From Chloroflexota bacterium (GTDB lineage: Bacteria; Chloroflexota; Anaerolineae; B4-G1; SLSP01), in the NCBI GenBank assembly GCA_029555965.1, contig JAKQHY010000136.1, positions 1 through 64,000 on the forward strand: a stretch of DNA of 64,000 nucleotides. Reading direction: 5' to 3'. A program made the translations under genes and the position numbers. Positions 23,575 to 31,183 of this stretch are shown in pieces. A model generated the notes under the pieces. It saw only the letters and a program-made list of their open reading frames with translations, was not told the DNA's origin and ran no database searches. How positions within the stretch are numbered: the first letter of the stretch is position 1; every line of letters starts with the position of its first letter.

Positions 23575-23751
23575 TCAGTGGTGTATCTTACCGTCGGCGG
23601 CCCACGCCAGTACGACGGCGGCCAACAGGCCGAGCGCCGTCAGGCCGGCGTGGAGTGGCTGCTGCCAACCCCAGGCCAGCAACGGGCTGGCGTAACCGAG
23701 CAGGACGCCGCCGATGATACTGAGCAGGGTCAGTCGAGTAAAGGTGCGCAT
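23575..23751 (-). CDS. Small two-segment membrane protein, 58 aa
   Basis: ATG 23751 follows GGAGG. Two hydrophobic segments (LTLLSIIGGVLLGYASPLL and ALGLLAAVVLAWAA). It overlaps the 3' end of 23588..24061 by 164 bp in another frame, an unusually long overlap. The membrane-protein reading is the more natural one for this stretch. Function is unknown. Confidence 0.6.
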   Translation of the reverse strand: MRTFTRLTLLSIIGGVLLGYASPLLAWGWQQPLHAGLTALGLLAAVVLAWAADGKIHH

Positions 23752-24061
23752 AGGTATGCCTCCAGATTTCGGTCAATTTGCCGATCATCGTATGTGCCAC
23801 AGTGGCTGGGATGCGCCGCTGTTGATACTCAGCCAGCGCCCAGGTGAAGTGCGTGGACACGCGACTCCAGGTAGGCGCGGGGCGGTATTGCAACCCGCCG
23901 ACGATATACTCCTCATCGCGGGCCGCCAGCCATAGCTCGCCGCCGGCCTCCTGCCAATACAAGGTATCGCCACGCCGATACACCCGGTAGCCTTGCCGCC
24001 GGAGTTGGGCGCGGACGGCGCGCAAGACGCGCGTCGCGGGGGAAGTACGGATAGTAGTCAT
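23588..24061 (-). CDS. Hypothetical protein, 157 aa, with a suspect 3' part
   Basis: The start is ATG 24061, overlapping the upstream stop by ATGA. The first 105 residues look like a real protein (YRVYRRGDTLYWQEAGGELW, then WLSxx-like and helical parts). After about residue 105 the frame becomes Arg/Pro-rich and overlaps 23575..23751, so the original stop may have been lost. No family is recognised. Confidence 0.55.
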   Translation of the reverse strand: MTTIRTSPATRVLRAVRAQLRRQGYRVYRRGDTLYWQEAGGELWLAARDEEYIVGGLQYRPAPTWSRVSTHFTWALAEYQQRRIPATVAHTMIGKLTEIWRHTYAHLYSTDPAQYHRRRPARLRQPVAGLGLAAATPRRPDGARPVGRRRTGVGRRR

Positions 24062-24378
24062 ACAGGTTTTCCTTGCGGGTAGGGGGAGATGGTGAAACGA
24101 TACAGTCCTTGCCAGCCACCCCGGCGGCGGGAGGTAACAATATCGGGGGACGACACCTGGTAGTCCTGTTCCTGAATGTAATCCAGGAGTTGCTCCCAGG
24201 TCATCCCGTTGCGCGGCGGGCGAAAGGTTGCGTCGTCCGGCCACTGTACCTGCCATTCGGGATCTTGCGCCAGCGTGACGGCGTACAGGAAGTCAAATGC
24301 TTTTTCGGGATCACGCCCCGGCCACCAGAGTTGCACCCGAAAGGCGGGCGGGGGGGTAGTTGATGGATTAGTCGCCAT
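24058..24378 (-). CDS. Hypothetical protein, 106 aa
   Basis: ATG 24378 follows GGAGA; the frame to 24423 passes through the palindrome at 24403. It contains WPGRDPEKAFDFLYAVTLAQ and WEQLLDYIQEQDY. No family is recognised. Coupled to 23588..24061. Confidence 0.65.
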   Translation of the reverse strand: MATNPSTTPPPAFRVQLWWPGRDPEKAFDFLYAVTLAQDPEWQVQWPDDATFRPPRNGMTWEQLLDYIQEQDYQVSSPDIVTSRRRGGWQGLYRFTISPYPQGKPV

Positions 24379-24402
24379 TGAGAGTCTCCAGGGTAAAGCG
24401 AA

Positions 24403-24426
24403 ATTGCATCCCGCAGGATGCAATTA
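24403..24426. repeat. 24-bp palindrome, copy 1
   Basis: AATTGCATCC, a 4-base centre and GGATGCAATT, the least conserved of four copies (centre CGCA, with one changed arm base). The stop of 24424..25116 (TAA) lies in the outer bases. Other copies are at 49873, 52029 and 53826, in or next to the Wadjet genes. Confidence 0.7.
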
Positions 24427-25116
24427 GGCCGTTGTCATTGCTTGCGCCACGGCCCAGCGGGAGTCGCTGAAGCGGGCATACCAGAGGTGTTGCCGAACCG
24501 ACCAACGGAAGCCGTGGGCCTTCAGCCGGGCCAGTACGTCGGGAGCGGGCTTGGCAGAAAAGCGGATTTCCACGCCGTCCATTTCCTGGTTGTGGGCCAC
24601 GATGATGCCGGTGGCATTCCCTGGATTCTGCGCTTCAGCGGGGGCCGGGGCAGCGCCGGTTGTGAGGTAACACTGCATCGTCGCGCGGATGCGTTCCAGG
24701 ATGGGGGCGAGGGCGCGCTCGCGCTCCTCCACGCTCCACCCACCGGCCTTGCCGATCCCCTGGCCTTTGGCAATGATTTGGCCCTGGTATTCCAGATGCC
24801 AGTTGTAACGGGGCGGGTTGCCCAACCACGTCACACCGGCGGCGCAAGCCTCGATGGGGGCGCTGAATGTCGGGCGCACGGTGCGCCCTTCGTGGTTGAC
24901 CTGGTGTTCACCGTTCCACCCGTAGTCGCGGTTGACGACCAGGGTGAACTCGTCGTTACGGGCGACGCCCTCCCAATGAGCGGGGGCGTAGTAGTCGGTC
25001 ATTACGTCGGATTGATCGGGGTGGTAATCGTAGACCGTCCAGGCGGGGTCAGTGCGCAGGGCTTCGGCCAACGCCGCCGTGCCGCGCGCGCGTTCGTAGT
25101 AGCTGGCGGTACTCAT
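24424..25116 (-). CDS. Hypothetical protein with mobile-element-type C-terminal domain, 230 aa
   Basis: The C-terminal 50 residues (GVEIRFSAKPAPDVLARLK, then AHGFRWSVRQHLWYARFSD) match a short domain often appended to plasmid and phage proteins such as ArdC- or DUF3560-type antirestriction or polyvalent proteins; this is a pattern judgement. The N-terminal 170 residues (DYYAPAHWEGVARNDEFTLV) are unrecognised. Start ATG 25116 overlaps the upstream stop by ATGA. Confidence 0.65.
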   Translation of the reverse strand: MSTASYYERARGTAALAEALRTDPAWTVYDYHPDQSDVMTDYYAPAHWEGVARNDEFTLVVNRDYGWNGEHQVNHEGRTVRPTFSAPIEACAAGVTWLGNPPRYNWHLEYQGQIIAKGQGIGKAGGWSVEERERALAPILERIRATMQCYLTTGAAPAPAEAQNPGNATGIIVAHNQEMDGVEIRFSAKPAPDVLARLKAHGFRWSVRQHLWYARFSDSRWAVAQAMTTA

Positions 25117-25520
25117 TGGTTCATCTCCGTGAAAGTGATCATTGGGGCCGGCCGAACGTAAGCCGCCGGGTCAGACCAGAAAGCGTGTTCGCAGCTCTCG
25201 CTGCAAAACTCAGCTCCCTGGTAGCGCTTTAGCAGCGCGGGATCAATGCCCTGGGCTTTAGTCCAGGGATCGTCTTCGTCGTCATCAGCAACGATATGGC
25301 CATCGCAATCAGCGTCGAATAACTCACCGCAGATGCAGCACTGCTCGATGTGATCGGGCAGCACGCGCAAATATTCCTGGAGATACCAGATCACCGCGAA
25401 GGCCGCGGTTGGCGTCAAGGCGGGTTGCTCGGGCATTACCAGTCCTTCCGGCAGTTCGCCGCTGGTGAGCATCGTCATAAACTCCTGGACTTGTTCCAGG
25501 GTGATTTTGTTGTTAGACAT
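25113..25520 (-). CDS. Hypothetical protein with Cys-rich metal site, 135 aa
   Basis: The N-terminus is helical (ITLEQVQEFMTMLTSGELPE). The second half holds CCICGELFDADCDGH and FCSESCEHAF, a probable zinc site of the treble-clef type. No family is recognised. Confidence 0.65.
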   Translation of the reverse strand: MSNNKITLEQVQEFMTMLTSGELPEGLVMPEQPALTPTAAFAVIWYLQEYLRVLPDHIEQCCICGELFDADCDGHIVADDDEDDPWTKAQGIDPALLKRYQGAEFCSESCEHAFWSDPAAYVRPAPMITFTEMNQ

Positions 25521-25558
25521 CGTAGCACCTCAGTTCGATTAGTTAGTGTGTGTCGGTC

Positions 25559-25768
25559 TTAGCCAGGCGGCGGTGTAAATAGCCCCTCGCTAATCAATAT
25601 CCGTTCCGCCGCGAGATAATCGGCTTCCGGGTCCTCTGAGTGAATTTCGGCCAGCCTGATTCTGGCGGGGACGGTCAAGTGTTCCAGAGATTCTGAGTCA
25701 TAGAACACCGCGCCGCCAGTCTCACAGATTTCACCATCTACGTAAATCAGGGTAATTCGGCGTTGCAG
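25559..25768 (-). CDS. Open frame with probable CTG start, 69 aa
   Basis: RRITLIYVDGEICETGGAVF, then VPARIRLAEIHSEDPEADYL is clearly protein-like. The frame has no ATG, GTG or TTG; CTG 25768 is preceded by GAGGTG at a good distance. It lies in the same frame right after the TGA of 25778..26002, as in the pair at 7109..7600. Confidence 0.55.
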   Translation of the reverse strand: MQRRITLIYVDGEICETGGAVFYDSESLEHLTVPARIRLAEIHSEDPEADYLAAERILISEGLFTPPPG

Positions 25769-25777
25769 AGTGTCACC

Positions 25778-26002
25778 TCAACTGGGTTTGAAAACGTCGC
25801 CGCTATAAATGATTGCCAGACATTCACCGTCGGGCCAAGACCACACGGCGACGGCGCGGGGATAGATGACGCTGTGGTTGATCCGGTCGTGCAGGGCTTG
25901 GGCCGCCATCAGCGCGGCATCCCACTCCACATAGCCGGGGTCGGCGGGGTCGGGGCTTTCCAGCGCGCCGACCTGGTACTTAGGTTCCGGGTTTTCAGGC
26001 AT
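25778..26002 (-). CDS. Hypothetical protein, 74 aa
   Basis: ATG 26002 follows AGGAGG; the frame to 26431 is not supported. It contains PADPGYVEWDAALMAAQALH and VWSWPDGECLAIIYSGDV. No family is recognised. It follows the terminator F' and starts an operon. Confidence 0.65.
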   Translation of the reverse strand: MPENPEPKYQVGALESPDPADPGYVEWDAALMAAQALHDRINHSVIYPRAVAVWSWPDGECLAIIYSGDVFKPS

Positions 26003-26331
26003 TAGAGTCCTCCTGGGGGGGTATGGTAAAAGAGCCTGGTCAATTTGCACTGACCAGGCTCTTTGTAGAACGATGGCCGTAGCCAATTTTGCCGGCCTGT
26101 GCATCGGACCGGCGGCGATATATGGGTTGTATAACCTGGTAACAAGCCCATGCAGGACAGCGCGAAGCATAGTCATTTGACTGCACCGGGCGGGCCAGGA
26201 GTAGCCAGCAAAGTCGCTGGTGTAAACAGACCGGCATTTCCCGAGCCGGTCTGGAAGTTTTTGGAGACGCCGCCGCTGCGTGAGGTTCACACAGCGGCGG
26301 GGAAGCGCCTCTGGAATTGTCGTTATCCGAT
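26003..26331. other. Gene-free spacer with hairpins
   Basis: Contains the terminator F' (26029..26085) and two further inverted repeats: AGACCGGC / GCCGGTCT (about 26229..26250) and CCGCCGCTG / CAGCGGCGG (about 26272..26300). No coding frame is supported. Confidence 0.5.
26029..26085 (-). terminator. Terminator with UNCG hairpin (F')
   Basis: AAAGAGCCTGGTCA / TGACCAGGCTCTTT (26029..26064) continues on minus into CTTTTACC. TGGC-CGTA-GCCA (26074..26085) precedes it, with GAACGA as the linker. Confidence 0.6.
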
Positions 26332-27345
26332 TTAGAACGGGGTCGCCGTGGTCGTCTTCGCGGCCTGCAACGCTTTCAGCGCAGCTTCCGCCGCCGTTTT
26401 GACGGTGACGTGTTCCGGCTTCTCGCCGCACCAGTCCACCGTCGCCTTCAGCGCCGCCTCGTCCCCAGCGTCGTACAGTTTGCGAATCGTGCCGCCGGGG
26501 TACTTGGTGGAGTTGAACGGCAAGGCCGCCGCGTAGGGGTCGGTGGCCGGCACGCTGGCCGGGCCAGCGGGCAAGGCGGACTTGGCGGGCGCGCCGGGCG
26601 CGCTGGCGGGCTTGGTAGCCACCGGCGCAGTCTCAGCTTCTTCGGTGCCCGGCACTTCGCCGTCACCGTTAGGGCCGCCCTTGACGCCTTTCCAGGCCTC
26701 GCGCCAGGCGAGGAACTCTGGATGCCGCGCCTCGATGTCATCAGCAATGGCGTCGCCCACGTAGTCGCGGTCGGGGTCAAGGTCTTTGACCAACGCGATG
26801 GGGGTGGCGTAGTTCTGGTTGGAACCACTGCCCACCAGGCGGGTTTCGCCCATCTGCAACTGCATTCCGAAGTACGCGCCGCTGGCCTGGCCTTTGGTGG
26901 CCTTGTTGACGGCGGCCTTGTGCGCCTTGATGGCGTCGCTGGCCTCTTTCGAGTTCGTGCCGGTGGCGGTGATCATCGCCGGGCCGTGGTAGCCCCCGTC
27001 TTCGCCCTTGAAGTAGCCGACGACCTGCAACTTGCCGCGCGCGCCCTCCACGTACTCGTGGAGGCGATTGCCGTCCTTGATCCACGCAAAGCGGGTCACG
27101 ACGGGCGCGAAGGTCAACTTGTCCGTCACGAACACCGGGGTAGCGTCGCCGCTGCGGAAGACGAGGTTGGCGATCTCGCTACCTTCGAGGGCCGCGCCGA
27201 ACACCTCGCCGTAGTCTGCCACCAGCGCGAACTTGCCGTTCTTGGCGCGGGGGTCGAGGTTCTGGCCGTTGTTGACGACCTGGATGAACGGGTAGCTAGG
27301 CCCGTCCGAGTCCTTAATCGGGTTTTCACGATCTTTCCAAGACAT
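26332..27345 (-). CDS. Hypothetical protein with disordered linker, 337 aa
   Basis: ATG 27345 (MSWKDRENPIKDSDGPSYPF) follows TAGGAGA; the frame to 27429 is not used. About 220 residues of folded, beta-rich sequence (YPFIQVVNNGQNLDPRAKNG, VSRFAWIKDGNRLHEY-like stretches) are followed by an Ala/Pro-rich linker and a C-terminal helical domain of about 70 residues (STKYPGGTIRKLYDAGD...). The layout (folded core, long linker, terminal domain) resembles ssDNA-binding or scaffold proteins but I cannot name a family. It lies downstream of a large structured RNA region. Confidence 0.7.
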   Translation of the reverse strand: MSWKDRENPIKDSDGPSYPFIQVVNNGQNLDPRAKNGKFALVADYGEVFGAALEGSEIANLVFRSGDATPVFVTDKLTFAPVVTRFAWIKDGNRLHEYVEGARGKLQVVGYFKGEDGGYHGPAMITATGTNSKEASDAIKAHKAAVNKATKGQASGAYFGMQLQMGETRLVGSGSNQNYATPIALVKDLDPDRDYVGDAIADDIEARHPEFLAWREAWKGVKGGPNGDGEVPGTEEAETAPVATKPASAPGAPAKSALPAGPASVPATDPYAAALPFNSTKYPGGTIRKLYDAGDEAALKATVDWCGEKPEHVTVKTAAEAALKALQAAKTTTATPF

Positions 27346-28161
27346 AGTTGTGTGTCTCCTAAGTAGAGTGTACCCAGGAGCGCAGCTACGGCGCAGCGCC
27401 GGCTTCCCCACCGGGAAGCGCCGTAGCACGTTCCCAGGGGGATGTCGGGGTAACCGCCCCGTAGCGGTTTAAAACAAAAAACAGCAGCTACCACACAGGG
27501 GCGCGCGGCGGGACCCCGCTCCGCTAAACGGGAGACGGCGGTGCGCCGGCGCTACTCAGGGGAAGGGCCGCGCCTGGCGCGGCAGAGTGAGTGCTGTGGG
27601 TGCTGCTGTTCGCAGGTAATAGCCGCAAAGTGGGCGGCGAGGATCACAGTCGGGCGGCTCTCACGCCCCACTGAATGCGGCCAAACCCGGGAATGGGGGG
27701 GCAGGGGAGGCAGGCAGGTCGGGGGAGAGCGGCCCAAAGTGAAAAACAGCCCGGCGGTGCGTCGCCGGAACTGATCAGGTCATTCCCAACGGGACGCACG
27801 ACCGGGTGAAGCCATGGGGCAATGGCCCACCAGGTTAATCCGGGTGGGCCCACCGCGTCAGCTAACTATCAGGCTGCTCCGCGCCTGACAGAGGAGGGCG
27901 TCACCCACAGCCGAAGCTGCGGATGCTTAGTCATCAGGTCAGGGGAGCCGCCCGGTTGGTCGCCGGGTATCCAATGCGGAGACCCAGGGTTAAGCGCAAC
28001 AGCCGTGAGCTGTGCTCACGGCGCTGCGGTGCATCATAGCTCTAAGAATATACACTTGTTAAGGTTCCCGGCCTTACTCCTGTAACGCCGGGGGCAGCTC
28101 CGCAGCCTTGATGACGCTGCCCAACGTGGGCCGTAGCCCTGGGGCATTGCTCGGTCTAGCT

Positions 28162-28220
28162 GGTGGCGTAGCCCCGGTCTGGCGACTACCAGGTAATCGC
28201 CAGGCCGCGACCGCGCCGCC
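28162..28220 (-). promoter_or_regulatory. Leader-core element, copy G
   Basis: On minus: GGCGCGGUCGCGGCC, stem UGGCGAUUAC / GUAGUCGCCA with a 3-base loop, GACC, then GGGGC-UAC-GCC. The stem bases differ from copies A-D but pair, and the UUAC / GUAG inner end is kept. Confidence 0.55.
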
Positions 28221-28510
28221 GGGGGGAGAGAACGGTAGCAGTCAGGGAGGAGGGCTGACTGCTACCGGGAACTGGGGCCGCAGCCCGCAGTGGGTGACGA
28301 TCAGACACTTGACCCGGCGCTGAGTCGTCACCGCAGGTGCAGGAGGAGGAACGGAGCATGTAGCCCCAGGTACGGGGTCAGCGTACCGGGGCGCAGGTCA
28401 GGGCTGAGGAGGTGGCAGCCCCTGGCTAAAACGCGGACGATGCCGCGCCTTAGCCAGAGACTGCCGCCACTCGTCCTGCGACCAACTCCGTGCCTGCTCC
28501 AAACCCACGC

Positions 28511-28570
28511 ATGGGGCCGTAGCCCCGGTCAACGGTCTACCGACGTAAACCGCTGGCCGCGACTACGGGA
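28511..28570 (-). promoter_or_regulatory. Leader-core element, copy H
   Basis: On minus: GUAGUCGCGGCC, stem AGCGGUUUAC / GUAGACCGUU with a short loop, GACC, then GGGGC-UACG-GCCCC. It is the first structure after the stop of the KH-domain gene. Confidence 0.55.
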
Positions 28571-28622
28571 GCCAGTGGGCTGGGGCGCCGGCCGGATACC
28601 GGCGCCCCACCGGAGTTAACGC

Positions 28623-28898
28623 CTACTCCACCAATTCGACGCTGGCGCGCATTTCGTGCTTGGCAGCGAGCAGACCGGCCAGGGTGCGGATGGCGTTGAT
28701 GGTGCGCCCTTGCTTGCCGATGATGCGGCCCATGTCGTCAGGATGTAAGGTCAGGGTGACCTCCACCTTCTCTTGCTGCGTCTGCGCGTCCACATTCATC
28801 GCAGCCGAGACCGTGACCTCGTCCGGGTGATCGGCGAGGGCTTTGACGATGCCCTCCACCAAATTGCCAATTTGTATCTGCACTGGGTTGACGTTCAT
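28623..28898 (-). CDS. KH-domain RNA-binding protein (KhpA-like)
   Basis: The 91-residue protein has the KH signature DDMGRIIGKQGRTINAIRTL, with the GKQG nucleic-acid-binding loop at residues 61-64, the size and sequence style of KhpA/YlqC proteins. ATG 28898 follows AGGAGG. KhpA proteins bind RNA, often with KhpB. Its place directly upstream of a 1.28 kb structured non-coding region is suggestive: it may bind these RNAs (inference). Confidence 0.85.
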   Translation of the reverse strand: MNVNPVQIQIGNLVEGIVKALADHPDEVTVSAAMNVDAQTQQEKVEVTLTLHPDDMGRIIGKQGRTINAIRTLAGLLAAKHEMRASVELVE

Positions 28899-29330
28899 TG
28901 CTTGTAACCTCCTGGGTAAACTTAACGTCGTAAAACTATGCTGCTAAACTAGGGCGTACAACGGGCCTTGTATGGCGCTTCTGCGCCCCAAACTACCCCC
29001 AAACCCCCGTTTTTCAGGGGTGGATCTCACTTGAAAAACGTCGCAAAACGTTTTTAGGATCAGTTATCTACTGTCATATAATTATGACTGAGTATTACAT
29101 ATTGTGAAATATGGATTGTATCAAGCTTCTACCGCATCCCCCTCTATGTCCTCAGTCACTCTGCCCATAGCCGGCCCTGCTCATACGGCGGGATGTCGGC
29201 CGGCGACCGCGCCAGCGGCAAGACGCGCCGCCGCCGGTCACGGATCGGACGTGGTTTGTGCGCGGGGCGCGGCCGCAGCAATCCCGGCCACAGTTCGCCC
29301 TGGCAATAGGCCCCTGGCGCAGCCGCCGCT
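28899..29330. other. Intergenic region with AT-rich regulatory patch
   Basis: No gene is supported. The stretch 29030-29130 is strikingly AT-rich for this replicon. It includes AAAAACG / CGTTTTT (29034..29057), the palindrome GTCATATAATTATGAC (29073..29088) and, on minus, TTGATA about 19 bases before TGTAAT (about 29124 to 29094). A promoter for the KH-domain gene with an operator is likely. Confidence 0.5.
29073..29088. promoter_or_regulatory. Palindromic operator candidate
   Basis: GTCATA, four bases, TATGAC: a perfect 6-bp inverted repeat just downstream of the putative -10 of the leftward promoter. A dimeric repressor site is the natural reading. Confidence 0.45.
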
Positions 29331-29903
29331 TTACGCCGGTGTGTCGGCGGTGAGGAGCGGGACATCATGCTCTCCAGGGGCTGGCATAGACTCTGATACC
29401 GGGGCTGGGCGCGGTTCCCGGCGGCCGCGGCGGGCCCGCCCGCGCCGTTCCGGTTCGGGCAGCAGTTCCCAACCCAACGCGACCACCTCGGTGGTCGCGG
29501 ACCTCAGAGTCAAGTCCAATAATTCGCCCAGGGCGGCGCGGACGGCGTCCAGTTGCGTGGTTTGCACCAGGTGCGTCAGAGCCTGCGCCAGGGTTTCTTC
29601 CCCCTCCGGCTGCTGCAAGAAGCCGCGCACGCGGCACAGCTGGCTGCGTTCCGGTAGTGGGGCGGTCTGGGCGAGGAAGTAGTTGATGCGCACCACCAGC
29701 ACATCGCCGCGCCGGCCGTCGGGCGCCGGGGGAAAGCCGCGGGGCCGGAGCGCCACGAGGCGCAGGTAGGTATCGCCTTCAAACACCCAGCGGGCGATCA
29801 CCCGCCCGGCCAGCGTGACGGCATTGGACGTCCCTGGCGCCGGGGCTGGCGCGGCTGGGCGGCGCGCGGCCGAGGTTTCCATCATTGTCGTGGTTTCTGT
29901 CAT
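29331..29903 (-). CDS. Putative OB-fold (SSB-like) protein, 190 aa
   Basis: Residues about 27-85 (SNAVTLAGRVIARWVFEGDT, YLRLVALRP, DVLVVRINYFLAQ) show the N-x-V-x-L-x-G-x-V start and strand spacing of single-stranded-DNA-binding OB folds. The N-terminus and C-terminus are low complexity (Ala/Pro, Arg-rich), and the typical SSB acidic tip is absent. ATG 29903 follows GGAG. Could serve ssDNA during replication or transfer; unproven. Confidence 0.6.
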   Translation of the reverse strand: MTETTTMMETSAARRPAAPAPAPGTSNAVTLAGRVIARWVFEGDTYLRLVALRPRGFPPAPDGRRGDVLVVRINYFLAQTAPLPERSQLCRVRGFLQQPEGEETLAQALTHLVQTTQLDAVRAALGELLDLTLRSATTEVVALGWELLPEPERRGRARRGRREPRPAPVSESMPAPGEHDVPLLTADTPA

Positions 29904-29944
29904 TCTGAGTTTCTCCTTACAGTGATTGAGCTAAAGCGTGTTGA

Positions 29945-30274
29945 TCAAATCCCGTGCAGGCAGTGGTCCGGGTGGAATTCATCGCGCGGCACCTCCTGGT
30001 CGTTCTGGGTGCGGGGATAGAGCGCGTGAGCTAACACCTGCGCGTCATCCACCGAAAGCGGTTCGGCGTCGGCGCCGGCCAGGTGCAGCCAACCCTGCCC
30101 CCATCCCCAGGCGTGGGTGGGGGGCAGGCGCACCTCCACCACATAGAGCAGATTGATGTAGCGCCGGGCGTCCGGCAGGTAGACATAGTGCTGGCCTTTC
30201 AACCCTGGCGCGCGTGGGCCAAATTCGGCAGGTCTCCCTAGATGATTAGCCGTAGGCGCGGCATTGGTTACCAT
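29945..30274 (-). CDS. Hypothetical protein, 109 aa
   Basis: MVTNAAPTANHLGRPAEFGP, then YLPDARRYINLLYVVEVRLP and WLHLAGADAEPLSVDDAQVL. The pattern of an interrupted small beta domain is seen. ATG 30274 overlaps the upstream stop at 30268. No family is recognised. Confidence 0.65.
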   Translation of the reverse strand: MVTNAAPTANHLGRPAEFGPRAPGLKGQHYVYLPDARRYINLLYVVEVRLPPTHAWGWGQGWLHLAGADAEPLSVDDAQVLAHALYPRTQNDQEVPRDEFHPDHCLHGI

Positions 30275-30801
30275 AGACCCCACCCCCGTAGCCCGCCATA
30301 CAGCCCTAAGCCCACGAGCAACCAGGGCCAGCGCCAGGCAACCGCGTTGAATGGTTGAGTGTCACCGCGCCGTAACCGGCCCAGCCCCCACCCCAGGCCG
30401 GTGGCGGCCAACAACAGCCATGCCAGGCACGGATCTGGACACACCGTCAAGGCGGTGATGGCCAGTACCCGTTCCCCGGCGGGCCAGGGCAAGAGCCAGC
30501 CAATGATCCAGGCCGCGCTCACGGTGAGCGCCGCCGGGCCAGAGGCCGTGGCGCACAAGGTCGCGGCGCCGGCCAACAAGGCCCCCATCCCCGCGTGATC
30601 ACTGAACGTCACCATCCCCAACAGACACAGGACGGCGAGGCCGCCCCACACCCGGTCATCGGGCGGCAGACAGATACGGGCCAGGCCCACGAACAGGAGC
30701 AACCCGCGCCAAACCGGATCGCGCGCCTGGGTGCGCAATTGCCAGAGTAACCAACTGAAAACCGGCACGGTGGTCAGCGACCACCAGGACATAACGGGCA
30801 T
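30268..30801 (-). CDS. Polytopic membrane protein, 177 aa
   Basis: Five or six hydrophobic segments and many Trp. ATG 30801 follows GGAG. It stands beside the Tad pilus genes, after the small membrane protein 30811..31095. No family is recognised; a membrane part of the pilus machinery is possible. Confidence 0.65.
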   Translation of the reverse strand: MPVMSWWSLTTVPVFSWLLWQLRTQARDPVWRGLLLFVGLARICLPPDDRVWGGLAVLCLLGMVTFSDHAGMGALLAGAATLCATASGPAALTVSAAWIIGWLLPWPAGERVLAITALTVCPDPCLAWLLLAATGLGWGLGRLRRGDTQPFNAVAWRWPWLLVGLGLYGGLRGWGLW

Positions 30802-30810
30802 GGGGTGCTC

Positions 30811-31095
30811 CTACGCGGCGACTAACCGCTCCCGGCGGCGTTGGCGCCAGTACAGGACGAACAGCGTCGTGCCGGTGATCACCAACAGTGCGCCGACGAT
30901 CAACACCGTCAATGCCAGGGACAAGCTCTCAATGGTCAACGCCTGGAGCAACAACAATGCCCCGGCCACACTCAGGAGGCTCACGCCCAACAACCGGATA
31001 TGCCACACTGGCGGTACGACCCGGCGTTGCGTCCACATACAGTACCAGCCCATGCCGGCCAGCAGGCCGGCCAATAACCATATCAACCCACTCAT
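30811..31095 (-). CDS. Small membrane protein, 94 aa
   Basis: ATG 31095 (MSGLIWLLAGLLAGMGWYCM) follows TTGGAGG; the frame to 31302 is not used. Three hydrophobic segments and a basic end (YWRQRRRERLV). It lies in the Tad locus. Function is unknown. Confidence 0.65.
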   Translation of the reverse strand: MSGLIWLLAGLLAGMGWYCMWTQRRVVPPVWHIRLLGVSLLSVAGALLLLQALTIESLSLALTVLIVGALLVITGTTLFVLYWRQRRRERLVAA

Positions 31096-31183
31096 CGTTT
31101 TTACCTCCAATAGTTCCGTGATTTTTGCCAGGCCGCCGGATGCCCGAGCCCAGCTGCGCCGTTCACCAGGCCGCTGTCCGCCG

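Larger units (their letters stand above)
27346..28622 (-). ncRNA. Candidate large structured non-coding region
   Basis: No supported gene in 1277 bp. The region is GC-rich and full of inverted repeats: two copies of the leader core (28162 and 28511), hairpins with C(UNCG)G loops on minus (near 27405, 28127, 28276, 28513), the stem ACGGTAGCAGTCAG / CTGACTGCTACCG (28231..28268), GGGCAGC / GCTGCCC (28092..28122), GGCCCACC / GGGTGGGCC (27823..27850) and others. It lies between the KH-domain gene and the gene 26332..27345. It may be one large RNA or a long UTR with several elements. Confidence 0.45.

Noticed and set aside
7109-26002. Recoding of TGA across the array
   Set aside because: Most genes here end in TGA followed by unrelated sequence or by a proper start, so a general reassignment is not supported; only two cases look odd.
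26317-27366. 349-codon plus-strand open frame
   Set aside because: It is the shadow of the minus-strand gene 26332..27345, which has a ribosome site and protein-like composition; the plus frame is Val/Gly/Arg-rich without one.
27895-27950. 23S rRNA- or group II intron-like snippet (CCGAAGCTGCGGATG)
   Set aside because: The similarity covers only about 15-35 bases and no further rRNA, intron domain V or reverse transcriptase is present.
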